Assembly: GCF_902635505.1 (NCBI RefSeq)
Contig: NC_045426.1
Coordinates: 675,833,087-675,897,086 of the forward strand
Origin: Sarcophilus harrisii
Taxonomy: Eukaryota > Chordata > Mammalia > Dasyuromorphia > Dasyuridae
Direction of reading: 5' to 3'
Length of the DNA stretch: 64,000 nt
Within the stretch, counting starts at the first letter, position 1, and each line of letters begins with the position of its first letter. The position numbers and the translations under genes were made by a program. The notes below the pieces were generated by a model. It searched no databases. It was not told the DNA's origin and saw only the letters and a program-made list of their open reading frames with translations. This document shows positions 10,926-23,450 of this stretch, piece after piece.

Positions 10926-12687
10926 TGACAGTATGGGTCCTTTGGGAGAGGGAGAGTGTTGTGGAAACTGATCCACACCAGAGTCGGTACCTGAATGTTG
11001 CTCAAATTGCCTCAGTAATAACCTGCTCTAGTGGTGACAGATGGCAGAAACAAAGGGGCCTGACATAAATCAGGATGCCATGTCAGAGTCATAACTGGAT
11101 ACCTTGACTCCTGGGACAAGGGTTATGAAAATATCCTCAATTCAACTTTTTTTTTTCTTAAGTAAATGAAAAAGTTATTTATTTAGTCATAATAGAGAAA
11201 GATAGTCAATAAAGATAAGCTTTGGAAACAGTTTAACTCAATTTCTGAAGAACTCAGTTGAAGAGATAAAATTTTTGGAGGACAATGACTGCTCTGAAAC
11301 CAGTGCAAGCAGTTGAGCTGGGGATTCACCAAGACTGTGGTCCCTGGGGAGAAGAAACTGGTCACCTGGTGGCTTGCTATTTGAGTTAATCTTGCTAATG
11401 GTTTGAGTTATTCTTGTTAATTAGGTGCTAAGCTTACTAAGCTGTTTCTACTCTGTGGAAGGACTACTAGGGCTGTCCATATGCTCTGCACCCTTTAAAT
11501 TTTAGTGGCTTCGGACAAAACCCAGTTCACTTGCCCTAGTTCTAGCTCTGCCCTAACTGGCCTGGCCAGTGATGACCTGAGAGCTACGCTGGGTCTATCT
11601 AGCTGTGAAGGACCGAGTCCCACTTCTCTTGTTGGACAGTTTGTTTAAACTTAATTCCCTTCTACTTTCTGGCAGGCATTCAGTCTCCTCTAAGGGGACA
11701 CTTGAGTGGGAGGAGCTGAAATGTTAAAGTTGGCAGGAAAGGGTAGAGAAGAGAACCATTTCTTCCTCCATTCCTGGTTGGGGGCCAGTGGTTTCTTATC
11801 CCATAGGTAAAGCCCCCCTTCCTCTCCTACTCAAGAGAAATCCTGGCTAACAGCTGGGTTTCTGGGTCCTTCTCCCTTCAGCCCTATTGATAAAGAAAAT
11901 ACACCTTTAAGAATTAGGCATTCTCAGGCCAGTCCCTAATTAGCCACTTGAATCACTCTTCTAGGAGGCTACTTTCTCAGTCCTGACACTTCTAGGACTG
12001 GCTGTTCCTAGGCTCTGCTCTTCACGGGCTCTGACACTCGATAGATGACACCTGATAACAGGTATGGGGTTATATTGACCTGTGGGGGAAGGATGGAGAG
12101 GACAGGGGGGAAAGAAAAAAAAAGTCTAGGCAGATTCTAATTGGATTCCAATTGCTGGGAGCTCAGGGGGTGACGGAAGAGTGACGGTTTGATTACTAGG
12201 TTCCACTTCCCAGGAAAACAGGCTGGTAGTGTGCCCAGACTCAGCTGCGGGCATCCTGCCTGGGGCCTTGAAGGTCAGATGGCATATTTGCCTCGGATCT
12301 CAGATTTCGCTGGGAGCTGCTCCTGATGTCAGGGGAAGAGAGGCTGTTGAGGTTATTGGGAGGTCAGAAATTCCCAGGGGGCTGATTGGTCAGAGTTTGG
12401 GAACCTGGGAGGGGTTAGTCATGGGTAGGGCACCCTGACACTGCCCAAGGATGTTCAGAGGGTGAGTGTAGGAGCTGCCAGATGGGGAAAAGGAGACATT
12501 CCTGGGCTGGATGAAGGAGACTGACTGAGTGTCCCTCTCAGGCAAATGCCATTCCTCTGAAAGGGCTCTGCAGAATGCGGCCCATGTGTCATCCCATAGA
12601 TATGGTATCTCTGATTAAGCCTACTTTAGCCCATCACTTTCATATCTTTCCTCCCAGCTTCCTAAAGTCCACAGCAGTGCCTGTCTC

Positions 12688-12690
<3 letters not shown>
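10925..12690. other. Long stretch without recognised repeats or genes
   Basis: A T-run near 11148 may be the tail of an unassigned minus-strand element (11148-11690). The remainder looks single-copy. No splice-flanked conserved peptide seen. Confidence 0.4.
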
Positions 12691-13228
<538 letters not shown>

Positions 13229-13254
13229 GTTCATAATGCCCCCTCCCCAGTCAG

Positions 13255-13885
13255 TATTTCTTTAAATATTACCTGTATACTCTTCAAATCTGACCCTTAC
13301 TGTAACTCCTCAGCTCAAGAAGCTGCTATTGCTCCCTATCACCTCTAGGATAAAAAACAAACTCCTCTGTTTGTTATTTAAAGCACTTGAGAATCCTTTT
13401 CTTTACACATTTTTCCCCCAGCCCAAACAACCTAGTTCTTATTCTTTGTACTGAACATTGTACTTCCCTCCTCTTTTGGAGTTTCTACCTCTATTCTTGG
13501 CTCAACTAAATGGAGGTCTTTGCTAATCTCTCAATGTGTTGTTCTCCTTACCATTCTAGCCTCTTAATCCACTCCATTACTTTGTATGTATATGTGTGTG
13601 TATGTGTATAGACACACACATACAACTTTGTAAATCGTATGTACAATGTACATACGGATATATTTATATTACACATGTGTATATATACATATATACGTTA
13701 CTTTGTGTGTATGTATTATATATAATATATATATATATATATATATGTATGTAGATATATATTCCCCCCCCCCCTCCATGTTGTTAATTGGTGAATGTAA
13801 GCTCCAAGACCAGGCACTGAGTTTCATTTTTGTCTTTCTATCCTTAGTATACTGCTGGCACATAGGAAACACTCAATACATTTTC
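13255..13885 (+). repeat. L2 LINE with TG/TA microsatellite inside
   Basis: 13255-13575 is an L2 ORF2 end (actcctcagctcaagaagct, cctctaggataaaaaacaaa); 13780-13885 is the L2 3' end (gaatgtaagctccaagacca). Between them, 13577-13770 is an expanded TG/TA repeat and a C-run. Confidence 0.65.
13577..13770. repeat. TG/TA microsatellite and poly-C
   Basis: Alternating tatgtgtgtg, atatatat and related runs, ending in a ten-base C-run. Confidence 0.9.
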
Positions 13886-14055
13886 ATAGGATTATAGGCT
13901 CAGAACAAGAAGAGACCTTAGAGAACATTGAATTCAAGTATTCCAATTTTATAGATAATGGCACTGAATCCTAGTGAGTTTAAATGACTTGTCCAAGGAC
14001 CTCAGTCAACAAGTTTTTGAAGTAGGACTCAAACCATCAATGATACCCCAGTAAT
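13885..14055 (-). repeat. MIR-type SINE
   Basis: tcataggattataggctcag ... ttatagataatggcactgaa ... aatgacttgtccaagg. Confidence 0.65.
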
Positions 14056-14246
14056 TGTTGCATGGAATGGAACTGAATTATCATGGCCCCCAAAGTTTCA
14101 AGACTAATAAGTCTCTGAAGGCAGGGAAGACCTCTCTACCCCTTCAATCCTCTCTGAATCCCGAGACTCTGTAAGATAAATATAGCGCCTCTTGGACCAT
14201 TTACTCTAGTTCCTACTCACAGATTTTGTGGTGTTCTCTCTTTAAA

Positions 14247-14285
14247 AAATATATATATATTATATATATATATAATATATATGTA
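14247..14285. repeat. (TA)n microsatellite
   Basis: Alternating at/ta of about 38 bases. Confidence 0.9.
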
Positions 14286-14289
14286 ATAT

Positions 14290-14785
14290 TTTCCCCAGTT
14301 CACTTAAAATAATTTTTTTACATTTGTTTTTAAAACTTTTGATTTCTAGATTGTCTTCCTTATGCCCAGTCCAGCCCCCATTAAGAAACCACATGTGAAG
14401 TTATGCAAATCATTTCCATAAAAGTCATGTGATAGAAATCATGGATCTTTTACCTTAATAAAAAAAAAACTCAAAAAAAAAAAGTTGAAAAAGAGAGAGA
14501 GAGAGCATGCTTCACTCTATTTTCAGATACAGTTTCTCCTCTGGGTATGGATAGGATTTTTCATCATAAGTCCTTCAGAGTAGTTGGGGATCATTGCACT
14601 GCTGAGAATAGCAAAGTCATTTACAGCTGATCATCCTGGAATGTTGCTATTATCTTGTACATAGTACATTTCACTTTGAGTTCATGGAGGACTTTTTTTC
14701 TGAGAGTATCCTGCTCATCATTTCCCATAGAACAGTAATATTCTGTGACAATCACATATTGTGCGGTTCTCTTACTGGTTCCTTC
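14290..14785 (-). mobile_element. Old L1 3' region
   Basis: gcatgcttcactctatttt, tcatcataagtccttcagag and aacagtaatattctgtgaca parallel the minus-strand L1 at 1980-2260 and 46010-46200. Confidence 0.7.
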
Positions 14786-14890
14786 ATTCATTCCTCAGTA
14801 AACATTTAGTGAGCAATTTCAAGATGCAAGGATTTGCTCTTTAGACCTTTCCTCGATGAGCTCACATTCTAGCAAGGCAGATTTTTGAAC
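14785..14890 (-). repeat. L2 3' end fragment
   Basis: ttcattcctcagtaaacatt ... gatgagctcacattctagc. Confidence 0.55.
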
Positions 14891-15069
14891 ATGAATCCTA
14901 AAATCTCCTACCCAGAAAGGGGAACTTAGGTGGCTAGTCTAACCTGGAGATAATGGTAGAAGGAAGTCAATTCATAGAAAAAAAGAGAGCTAAAAAAAAA
15001 AAAAAAAAGCAGGCTTAATTCCTTGTAGTTGCTTTGTAGGATTAAGATTTATCCTGAAGCTAAGAATGG

Positions 15070-15385
15070 AGGCAGTTTGGTACAATAGTAAGAATGTCGG
15101 TTTGGAGTCAGATGCCTGGATCTGAATCTTGGCTCAAGTATTTACTAACTGTGTGACTAACTCATTTTCAGCATCTTTTCTGCTCCTAATCTATGATGTG
15201 ATTCATGGGACTTGGGTTCCATTTTTGCTTCTGCTTCTCTCAACTTATATAATCTTGACCATATCTTTTAGATTCTTTGGACCTCAGTTTCTTCAGTTGT
15301 AGAATCACTTTGACTTTATCATAGATGCATAAGGTGCTCTTCTCAGCTTTAGATATAGGGTCCTATAATTTTATTTACTTATACA
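15070..15385 (+). repeat. Two MIR-type SINE fragments
   Basis: 15070-15180 (ggtttggagtcagatgcctg ... actgtgtgac) and 15200-15385 (gacctcagtttcttcagttg). Confidence 0.6.
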
Positions 15386-15424
15386 TTTTACTCTTTTCCA
15401 ATGTTACTGTAGACTTCTCCTTTC

Positions 15425-15830
15425 CCACAACTTGGATCAATGTGAAGGTCTGAAACTCTTGAGTCGATGCATTGAGGTTGAAAAGCCAAGCACTTAAGGC
15501 TAACTACCAATTGGACAATATTCTATAAGCATATGTTTGGAAAATGGCCCTTCCCACTATCCTGTGCTGGCTCGATAATCTGTGTATACAGAGAATTGTA
15601 GGAGGGACTAGGGGGTGGAATAAGACTAGTCAGGGTCACTTCTGGGTGGGAGACAAAGAAGGAAGGTCATGGAGATTCTACTTCCATCCAATTCACTCCT
15701 ACCTCTAAAGACCAAGAATAAAGACCAAGGACTTTTGCTTATCCTGACTCTGGCCGATTCTACGGTATCCAGGATGCTAACACGGTCATCACAGATCCCC
15801 AGCAAGAAGGTCAAAGCTTCCTTCTGTTGG
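15425..15830 (+). mobile_element. Probable solo LTR (endogenous retrovirus fossil)
   Basis: About 400 bp with LTR-like layout: ttggacaatattctataagc, then an AATAAA-bearing block (agaccaagaataaagaccaa) and a right part ending near gtagacttc. No internal retroviral genes are adjacent, so if correct it is a recombined solo LTR. Family not named; presence inferred from recalled similarity, not searched. Confidence 0.4.
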
Positions 15831-15924
15831 TAGACTTCTAATGAAGGCACCTCTCAAAACAGCTGTTTGCTTTTACAGACCTTTGATTGTTATAAAGTCT
15901 AAATTTATCTTTCTGCAACTTTCA

Positions 15925-16105
15925 GGACAGGCAGCATGGCACAGTAGACAGAGTTGGACCCAGCTTGAGAAAGACCTCAGTTCAAAGCCTAAATCAAGTC
16001 TCTTGTTAGTGTAACATTAGTCAAGTTACTTTGGGCTTCACTTCCTTATCTAGAAAAGAAAATTGGACTACATGATTTCTCTAAGATTCCTGCCAAGTCG
16101 AAATC
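15925..16105 (+). repeat. MIR-type SINE
   Basis: ggcagcatggcacagtagac ... gacctcagttcaaagcct ... attggactacatgatttct. Confidence 0.75.
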
Positions 16106-16833
16106 TATGATATTATTGTAGCCTCCCTTTTCTTTTTCCTCTCCAACCCCATTGGGGTAAGTGCAGCCAGAATTTTAAACAAAAGCATGGAACAATGGAA
16201 TGGGATTCCCCCACCATTTATGAGGGCAGAGCCCTCCCCCCATTTCAGAGCATGTGTAATGTTTCTTTCTTTTTCAACCCAACACATGGAGCTGGTGAGC
16301 TTTCTTTGGCCACCAGTGGCTCATAGTGAAGTAATGAAGGATCTTCTCCTTGACTGAAGAAGGAGAAGAGCTGATAGTACCTGAGAGCTTGAGCTGGAAC
16401 TAAGTGTGCTTACCAAAGTTTTGAGCAGATGATCTTAAATCAGATTTTCTCTTCTCTGATGATTTTCAGAGAAGGAAGACAGCTCTGAGCTACTGTGTGG
16501 TGGAAGAGTAGGTACACACTGAAATCCTCTAACCTGTTTGCCATGTGTTATGAAAGCATGGTGTTTCTCACCTGCATATAGAGTGATAGCCATATATTGA
16601 ATTTGGTGGGAATCCTATGGAGATAGAAAAGGAGATGGAAGACAAGGAGTCACTCAGCTTCATATGCTCTCCACATATGTATTTTGCTTCCTTTGTATTT
16701 TAAGTATGTAATCATTTTTACTTTTTCCAGGCTCTGTGTGTGTGTGGTAGGAAGGGGGCAGAGTATGCTTTGTTTTAAGGGATGATTTGTAACTTCTGTC
16801 CTTGCTATATCCTCTTAATAAATTCCCTTTTGT
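16105..16833. other. No recognisable feature
   Basis: About 730 bases without repeats or coding signal I can name. Confidence 0.4.
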
Positions 16834-16996
16834 AAAAGCTAATTGGGGCAGCTAGGTGGCTCAGTGGATAGAGCACCAGCCCTGAAGTCAGGAAGACTTG
16901 AGTTCAAATTTGACCTCAGACATTTAATACTTCCTAGCTGTGTGACCCTGGGTAAGTCACTTAACTCCAATTGCCTCAGGGAGGAAAAACTAATTG
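16834..16996 (+). mobile_element. Short tRNA-derived SINE with 12-bp target duplication
   Basis: Head ggggcagctaggtggctcag through attgcctcag, a well-kept copy. Flanks aaaagctaattg (16834-16845) and aaaaactaattg (16985-16996). Confidence 0.93.
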
Positions 16997-17316
16997 ACAT
17001 TATGTGGTTGATTAGTATTTATTAGCATATCAGGCTGGGGTTTATGAGAGATTGCATTAGAAACCTCAATTCCTTGGGATTAATCCCTAGATTCCTTAAG
17101 GGAAAAGTAGTCAGATGTCCTCTAAGAACTATTTAATTAGAGAAGTATAAATTAAAATAGCTCTGATATGCTATCTCCCACTTAGTTTGGTTAACTTGAC
17201 AATAAAGGAAAATGGTAAATGCTGGATATGGAAAAATAATGCCTTGTTGGTGGAGTTGTGAATTTACCCCCAACCATTTTAGAAAGTAATTTGGGATTAA
17301 GCCCAAAAGATCTATA

Positions 17317-17324
17317 AAACCTTG

Positions 17325-17374
<50 letters not shown>

Positions 17375-17982
17375 AATAAATAGCTTTTTATTTACAAGTT
17401 ATATGCATGGGTAATTTTACAGCATTGACAATTGCCAAACCTTTTGTTCCAATTTTTTCCCTCCTTTCTCCCACCCCCTCCCCTAGATCTCAGAATGACC
17501 AGGAGATGTTAAATATATTAAAGCATAAATTAGATACACAATAAGTATACATGACCAAACTGTTATTTTGCTGTACAAAAAGAATCAGATTCTGAAATAT
17601 TGTACAATTAGTCCGTGAAGGAAATCAAAAAATGCAGGTGGACAAAAATATAGGGATTGGGAATTTTAATGGTTCTTAGTCATCTCCCAGAGTTCTTTCA
17701 CTGGGTATAGCTGGTTCAGTTCATTACTGCTCCATTGGAACTGATTTGGTTCATCTCATTGCTGAAGATGGCCAGGTCCATCAGAATTGATCATCATATA
17801 GTATTGTTGTTGAAGTATATAATGATCTCCTGGTCCTGCTCGTTTCACTCAGCATCAGTTCCTGTAAGTCTCTCCAAGCCTTTCTGAAATCATCCTGCTG
17901 GTCATTTCTTACAGGACAATAATATTCCATAATATTCATATACCATAATTTATTCAGCCATTCTCCAATTGAAACCTTGCAT
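17317..17982 (-). mobile_element. 5'-truncated L1 inserted into the L1 at 17130-18995
   Basis: Flanks aaaccttgcat at 17317-17327 and 17972-17982 fix the borders. The tail on the plus strand is a (CT)n run (17328-17372), then atagctttttatttacaag. Body matches 660-1160 closely and extends about 110 bp further 5'. Confidence 0.92.
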
Positions 17983-18257
17983 ACTCTTTGACCCAGCATA
18001 AGTAGCTTTTATCCCAAAGAAATCAAAGAAAAGAAAAAAGAATCTGTTCTATAGCAGCTCTTTTTGTGATGGCAAACAGTTGGAAATTGATAGGATGCCC
18101 TCAGTTGGAGAATGACTGAACAAGTTGCGGCATATGGTTGTGATGGAATACGATTGTGTTCTAAGAAATGACAAGCAAGATGCTTTCAGAAAAATCTGGG
18201 AAGACATATAAACTCATGCAAAGTAAATTGAGCAGAATCAGGAGAACATTATACATG

Positions 18258-18438
18258 CTGTTGTTCATCTTTCTTTCTCTAAGAGGACTAAGACATTGTG
18301 AGGGTGACGTCTTGATTTATGTGTGATTTGGATTTAAGAGGGGCAGTATTACATAAAGTCATCACTTTTGCTCTTTGCCAGTCACTGAAGTCTAGTGGCA
18401 AGACAAAAATCAAGACTATTCAGAATAATAGCAATATT
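18258..18438 (+). repeat. Dispersed repeat family A, copy 3
   Basis: tgttgttcatctttctttct ... gtgatttggatttaagagg ... cagtcactgaagtctagtgg ... ggcaagac, as in copies at 343 and 3937; it interrupts L1 sequence. Confidence 0.65.
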
Positions 18439-18606
18439 GTAAAGAGGATAAATTGTGAAAGGCTTAGCTACTCTGCTTAAGATGATGATTCAAAACAATT
18501 CCAAAAGACCCATGTTGAAAAATGATGTCCACTTTCAGAGAGAACTGGTGGAATCTGAATGATGATTTAAGTATATTTTTAAACTTTATTTTTCTTGTTT
18601 TATTTT

Positions 18607-18785
18607 TCATCTGTGTTTTATTTTTTCTTTCTTTTTGCTGAGGCAATTGGGGTTAAGTGACTTGCCCAATGTCACACAGCTAGGAAGTCTTAAGTGTCTG
18701 AGATCACATTTGAACTCTGGTCCTTCTTACTTCTGGGCTGGTGCTCTATCCACTGCACTACCTAGCTGCCCCTCATCTGCGTTTT
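18607..18785 (-). mobile_element. Short tRNA-derived SINE inserted in L1
   Basis: gctgaggcaattggggttaa ... cctagctgcccc, minus strand. Flanks tcatctgtgtttt (18607-18619) and tcatctgcgtttt (18773-18785) differ at one base. Confidence 0.92.
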
Positions 18786-19227
18786 CTTTTACAACACAGC
18801 TCATATGGAAATATGTTTGCATAATTGCACATGTAATGTAATGTAAACTTCCTTGATTTCTCAATCAAGGAGGGGGAAGGGAAAGGAGGGAAAAGATTTT
18901 AAACTCAAAATTTAAAAATATGAATGTTAAGATTTTTTTACATGTAATTGGGAAATATTTAATAAAATAAATAAAAATACATTTTAAAAAAAGAAACCCA
19001 ACTGTCAATATGAGTGGAAGTTGAAAGAGTGATCTCACACTTCCCTTTGATTCTATTTTTCCTAGTTCTATGAAATCAAATAAGCCTAATCCCTTTTTAG
19101 CATGGCAGCCCCTCAAAAACCTGGACAACTATCATGTCCATCTCCTTCTAAGTCTTCTCTAGGCTAAGTATTCTCTATTCTTCCTGCAGGGAAACAGATT
19201 ACAGAAAACACCAAGGAAAATAGATAA

Positions 19228-19838
19228 AGAAGGGAATTCATGGAAATTGAATGAATGCCCATTAGTTGAGAAATGGCTATGGTATATGAATATTATGGAA
19301 TATTATTGTTCTACAAGAAATGATCAACAGGATGATTTCAGAGAAGCCTGGAGAGACTTACATGAACTAATGCTAAGTGAAGTGAGCAGAACCAAGAGAA
19401 CATTGTACACAGCAACAAGAAGATTCTGAGATGGTCGCCTGTGATGGATGGGCTCTTTTCAATAATGAAGTGATTCAGGTCAACTCCAGTAGATTTGTGA
19501 TGGAGAGAACCATCTACATCCAGAGAGAGAACTCTGGGAACTGACTGTGGATCATAACATAGTGTTTTCACTTTTTGTTGTTGTTTGCTTGCTTGTGTTT
19601 TTCTTTTTCATTTTCTTCCTTTTTGATATGATTTTTCTTGTGCAGCATGATAAATGTAACAATATGTTTAGAAGAATTGCACATGTTTAACCTACACTGG
19701 ATTATTTGCTCTATAAGAGAGAGGGGAAGTGGGAAGAGAGGGAAAAAAAATTGGAATACAGGGTTTTGCAATGATGAATGTTGAAAACTATCTTTGCTTG
19801 TATTTTGAAAAATAAAAAGCTATTATTATTAAAAACAA
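19228..19838 (+). mobile_element. 5'-truncated L1 3' end
   Basis: gaatgcccattagttgag, ggaatattattgttctacaa, atgaactaatgctaagtgaa ... ggaaaaaaaattggaatacag ... aataaaaagct tail. Confidence 0.88.
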
Positions 19839-20506
19839 ATTATAGTATGAGCAAAAAAATAGGAAAGAAAGGAGTTCAGTTTGGCATTTGGAGGGAAAAA
19901 TCACATCCAGCTGGGGACATCACCAGAGACTTCCTGGAAGAGGTGGCACCATTTTATTATGATGTAAACCACTCACTAAATCTCCCTCAAGGCTCATTCC
20001 TGGGCATACAGAAGGTGACCTTTCCCAACTCTTTCTCTCCCTGACCACCCCTCCCCTCATCCTGGTTAATGAATTAATGAATCCACTTATTGATGGATAT
20101 CTAAAGTAGGTATTTCTCAGTCAACTAAGCTTGGAGAATTAGTAATCATCATAGCTGACATTTAATTAGTGGTTTAAAATTTGTGAAGCACTTTCCAGCT
20201 CTTCACTGTTGGATTCCTACCTACCTCTCCAGGATCATTTTACTTAATTCCTCCTTCAGCATTCTGTGCCTCAGCCAATCTGTTTCCTCCACAAGAACAA
20301 TCCATTTCCCAGCTCCATGATTTTGAACTGGCTAAAATCCATGCTTGGAGTAATCCAAGACCTACAGAAATTTTCCTAATCTCTCCCTACTACCTTGAAT
20401 TTATTTTGTATACATACACGTAGAATGCATAAATATATATATGTTTGTTGTTCAATCATTTTTATATGTATATTTATTATTTATATTATATTTATATATG
20501 TATATT

Positions 20507-20736
20507 TGTTGTTCAGTCATTTTTCAGTTGTGTTTGGCTCTTTGTGACCCCAGTTGAAGCTTTCTTAGCAGTGATTTGCCATTTCCTTCTTCAGCTTATT
20601 TTACAGATGAGGAAACTGAGCCAAGCAGGATTGAGTGACTTGCCCAACTCACACAACTAGAGTCTGAGACTATATTTGAATTCAGATCTTCCAACTCCAG
20701 ACCTGGTGTTTTATCCACTGTATGACCCAGCAGCCA
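20507..20736 (-). repeat. RTE-tailed CORE-SINE (WSINE/Mar1-like)
   Basis: ttgttgttcagtcatttttc, ggctctttgtgaccccagtt, acagatgaggaaactgagcc, minus strand. Confidence 0.9.
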
Positions 20737-20756
20737 TATGTGTACACACTTACACA

Positions 20757-20793
20757 CTCATTATATACATACTTATATATATATATACATGTG

Positions 20794-20833
<40 letters not shown>

Positions 20834-20905
20834 ATACACCTATTTTATATCTATCTACCTATCTATGTATTTATCTTTGTATCTATATATCTATGTATCC
20901 ATCTT
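20757..20905. repeat. (TA)n and (ATCT)n microsatellite
   Basis: Runs of tatatata and atctatctac. Confidence 0.9.
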
Positions 20906-21164
20906 TCAATTTACCCTATAGAATTACTTTGAGAGTAGAGACTGTTCTAGTCTTTATGTCTCCAGTGCCTGAAGCATAGTAGATGTTCCATAAATACTAA
21001 TTATCTTGACCTGAGGAGGAGAAATCAGTGAGAGGGAGGGGCTTTCCCGATGATCTTCTATAAAAGGAAAGAAAACAATCCTAACAGAAAAAGCATTGGA
21101 TTTAGAGGTGGGAAACATGGAATAGTGCCCAATCTCTGACACTAGCTGTGTGCCCCTGGTTCTT

Positions 21165-21335
21165 TTTTCTTCCTCCCTCCCTCCCTCCCTCTCTACCTTT
21201 CTTCCTTCCTTGGCAATTAGGGTTAAGTGACTTGACTAGGGCCCCACAGCTAGTAAGTATCTTAGGCTGGATTTGAACTTAAGTCCTCCTGACTCCCACA
21301 TCTGGTTCTCTATCCACTCTGCCACCTAACTGCAC
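21165..21335 (-). repeat. Short SINE with (CCTC/CCTT)n tail
   Basis: Pyrimidine run 21165-21208, then ttggcaattagggttaagtg ... ccacctaactgca. Confidence 0.85.
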
Positions 21336-21534
21336 ACTATGGGTTCTTTGATCTTTGTTTTTTGGTTCTTTAAAATGGTGCTGATTATACTTGTGCCATG
21401 TAACTCACAGGGTGGGGAGGACTCTGCTTGATAGGAGTTATCTGGGTTTAAATACTAGGTGGGCTATCTAGTTAAAAACCCCATTGAATAGATCCAGATG
21501 TGTGGGAGACAGAGTATGGAGAGAATTAGGGGAC

Positions 21535-21760
21535 TGAGATTATAATAACTAATAATAAATCGCTAACATTTTTATATAGTGCTTATTTACCAGGTATAAT
21601 TATTATCTCATTTAATTGTTCCAACTGTGGGAGATATACAGATGAAGAAACTGAGGCAGACAGAGGTAAAGTGACTTGCTCAGGATTAAACAGGGATTTG
21701 AATTTGGGACTTTGTTACTCTAGGCCTGGTGCTCTATCTTCTTTGCATCAATCTAGATTT
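21535..21760 (-). repeat. THER1/MIR-type SINE
   Basis: gctaacatttttatatagtg ... attatctcatttaattgttc ... gatgaagaaactgaggcaga. Confidence 0.75.
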
Positions 21761-21935
21761 CCAACTCTCATCCCTTCCAGGCCTCTCATGTTGAAAGAAC
21801 AAGTTCTTTTTTTTTTTTTTTTTTAAAGGGGGAGGTGCTGCCTTGAAGCTCTTGGCTTCTCACCCCCCTTCTCTTTCCAAGTTAGACAATTTCCCCTATT
21901 TTTCTCTCATTAAGGAAATCTCTAAAGTAGAGGTT

Positions 21936-22085
21936 CTTAATCTGGAGTCCACGAACTTGTTTTTGTGTTTAATATTTGATAGCTCTTTCAATTGAGAGGT
22001 TCCTTTGTAATCCAATGTATTTTATTGGATACATGAAAAAAAAAACCTGATTCGGAGACGGGCTCTAGAGGTTTCTTCCTATGGC
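21936..22085. repeat. Possible hAT-type MITE, one end lost
   Basis: Begins agaggttcttaatctggagt with ccacgaacttg, then tgtaatccaatgtatttta; resembles mammalian short hAT elements. Right end unclear. Confidence 0.4.
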
Positions 22086-22750
22086 CAATCGATGCCCCAC
22101 AAAATAAGAATGCCTCATGTAAAGACTGACAGCTCTTCCCCTGTTGTCTTGGTTGGCTGTTAGTGGCTGGACAGGTGGAAGGAGAAGGTCTCCCAGTGTG
22201 TTTGGCTTGGCTCCAAGGGGAAGGACGTTGGCTAGGGCCCAGCCCAGAGAAAATGGGTTTTTCCCTTCTCTGTAGTCCTTTGTGTTCAGATGAAGACCAG
22301 GTGTGGGCCCTTAGATAAAGGTTTATTTCCAGTTAGTGTCCAGAGCAGAGATCGAGCCAAGACTGGGGAGTTGAATATTAACCAGGCAGACAGAGGGGAC
22401 CTCAGGAGGAGGGGCACAGAGCCAGACAAAACCATCTCCCCTCATCTCTCATCCCTAACTACCCTAAAAGAAACAGGACGACTGTGGACTTGGGATCTAG
22501 TTGGTTTTAGGAGATTCCTCTCTCCCCTTCTTTGTTTATTGAGAACTCAGAAATAGTCCACTGCCATATTAAAAGCCTATAGGCTCAGAGCTAGTCAGTT
22601 GCTGTTCTGTCCATACCCTTAAGGTGGTCCTGATTTCCCTTAACTCATCTAGCTAAGGGGAAGACATTTATGGATGGTAACCAGAAGCCTTGGTGGTACC
22701 ATGGGCTTATCCTGAGATTCCCAGCTCAATCTCGCAATGAATTAAACAAC
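22085..22750. other. No recognisable feature
   Basis: Repeat-poor, no gene seen; 88-codon open frame at 22290-22556 without known domain. Confidence 0.4.
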
Positions 22751-22751
22751 A

Positions 22752-22850
22752 AGCCTTTTTTTTTTTTTTTAATACCTACTATGTGCTAGGTATTGGTATT
22801 GGGGGATATACAGATAACAATGAGAGAGACTCTGGTCCCAACACACAGCA
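22752..22850 (-). repeat. L2 3' end
   Basis: atacctactatgtgctaggt ... ttgggggatatacagataac. Confidence 0.65.
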
Positions 22851-23044
22851 AGGGTTATCCCCCAGAAGCCTTCAGTTGCTGGGATTTTCGGTATGCCCTT
22901 TGTTTCATCCTCCCCCAGAAACCTCAGATACCTGGAATCTTGGATTCTCCATTCCTCCTCCTCCTCTTCCCAGGGTGCACTTCTCATAGTTGGCTTGCTT
23001 TCAAAGTTTCTTAAATGTTTGGTAGCTGGGCAATGAAGTAGGTA

Positions 23045-23235
23045 AAATCAGGAAGCCCTGAAGAGCCTCAGACACTTACTAGCTGTGTGACACTGGGCAA
23101 GCCACTTAATTCCTGTCTGCTTCAGCTTCCTCATCTGTAAAATGAGGCTGAGAACTGACCTATCTAGCACCTTAGATGTTTGTGAGCACACTTGGAAAGC
23201 CTTTAAATGCTGTAGAAGTGTGAGACATTGTTATT
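23045..23235 (+). repeat. MIR/THER1-type SINE
   Basis: tcagacacttactagctgtg, cttcctcatctgtaaaatga and aaagcctttaaatgctgtag. Confidence 0.85.
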
Positions 23236-23239
23236 TGAA

Positions 23240-23420
23240 AGGAACATGACATATGATCATTGAGCTGGAAGGAATCTTCTATGTCTTCTGTCCCTGTCGC
23301 CTTATTTTACAGGTAGAGAAACTGAGACCCAGAAAGCTGGAGTGATTTGCCCATAGATTGTTGGTGTCAATGAGAAAGGCCGGGGTATAAGTATGATCTC
23401 TGACCCATACTGGCCGTGTG
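23240..23420 (-). repeat. MIR-type SINE
   Basis: attgagctggaaggaatctt ... tacaggtagagaaactgaga. Confidence 0.65.
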
Positions 23421-23450
23421 ATCACTTTTCATTACTGGAGGCGACTCTTT

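Larger units (their letters stand above)
17130..18995 (+). mobile_element. L1 ORF2 end and 3' region carrying three later insertions
   Basis: Plus-strand L1: 17130-17316 (aatgccttgttggtggagtt), 17983-18257 (tttgacccagcataag, atgactgaacaag), 18439-18607 and 18786-18995 (ends in repeated aataaaataaataaa). The gaps are a minus-strand L1 end, a family A repeat and a short SINE. Confidence 0.85.
20140..20995 (+). repeat. MIR piece, then L2 LINE split by SINE and microsatellites
   Basis: 20140-20205 is a MIR-like end; 20205-20420 is L2 ORF2 end (ctacctctccaggatcattt); 20915-20995 is the L2 3' end (gagagtagagactgttctag). Between lie TA-rich repeats (20403-20506, 20757-20905) and the SINE at 20507-20736. 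Confidence 0.6.

Noticed and set aside
17781-17999. Short frames with [20 protein letters not shown]-like peptides (also 19247, 23545)
   Set aside because: These are readings of the L1 3' region, which repeats throughout the window; not host genes.
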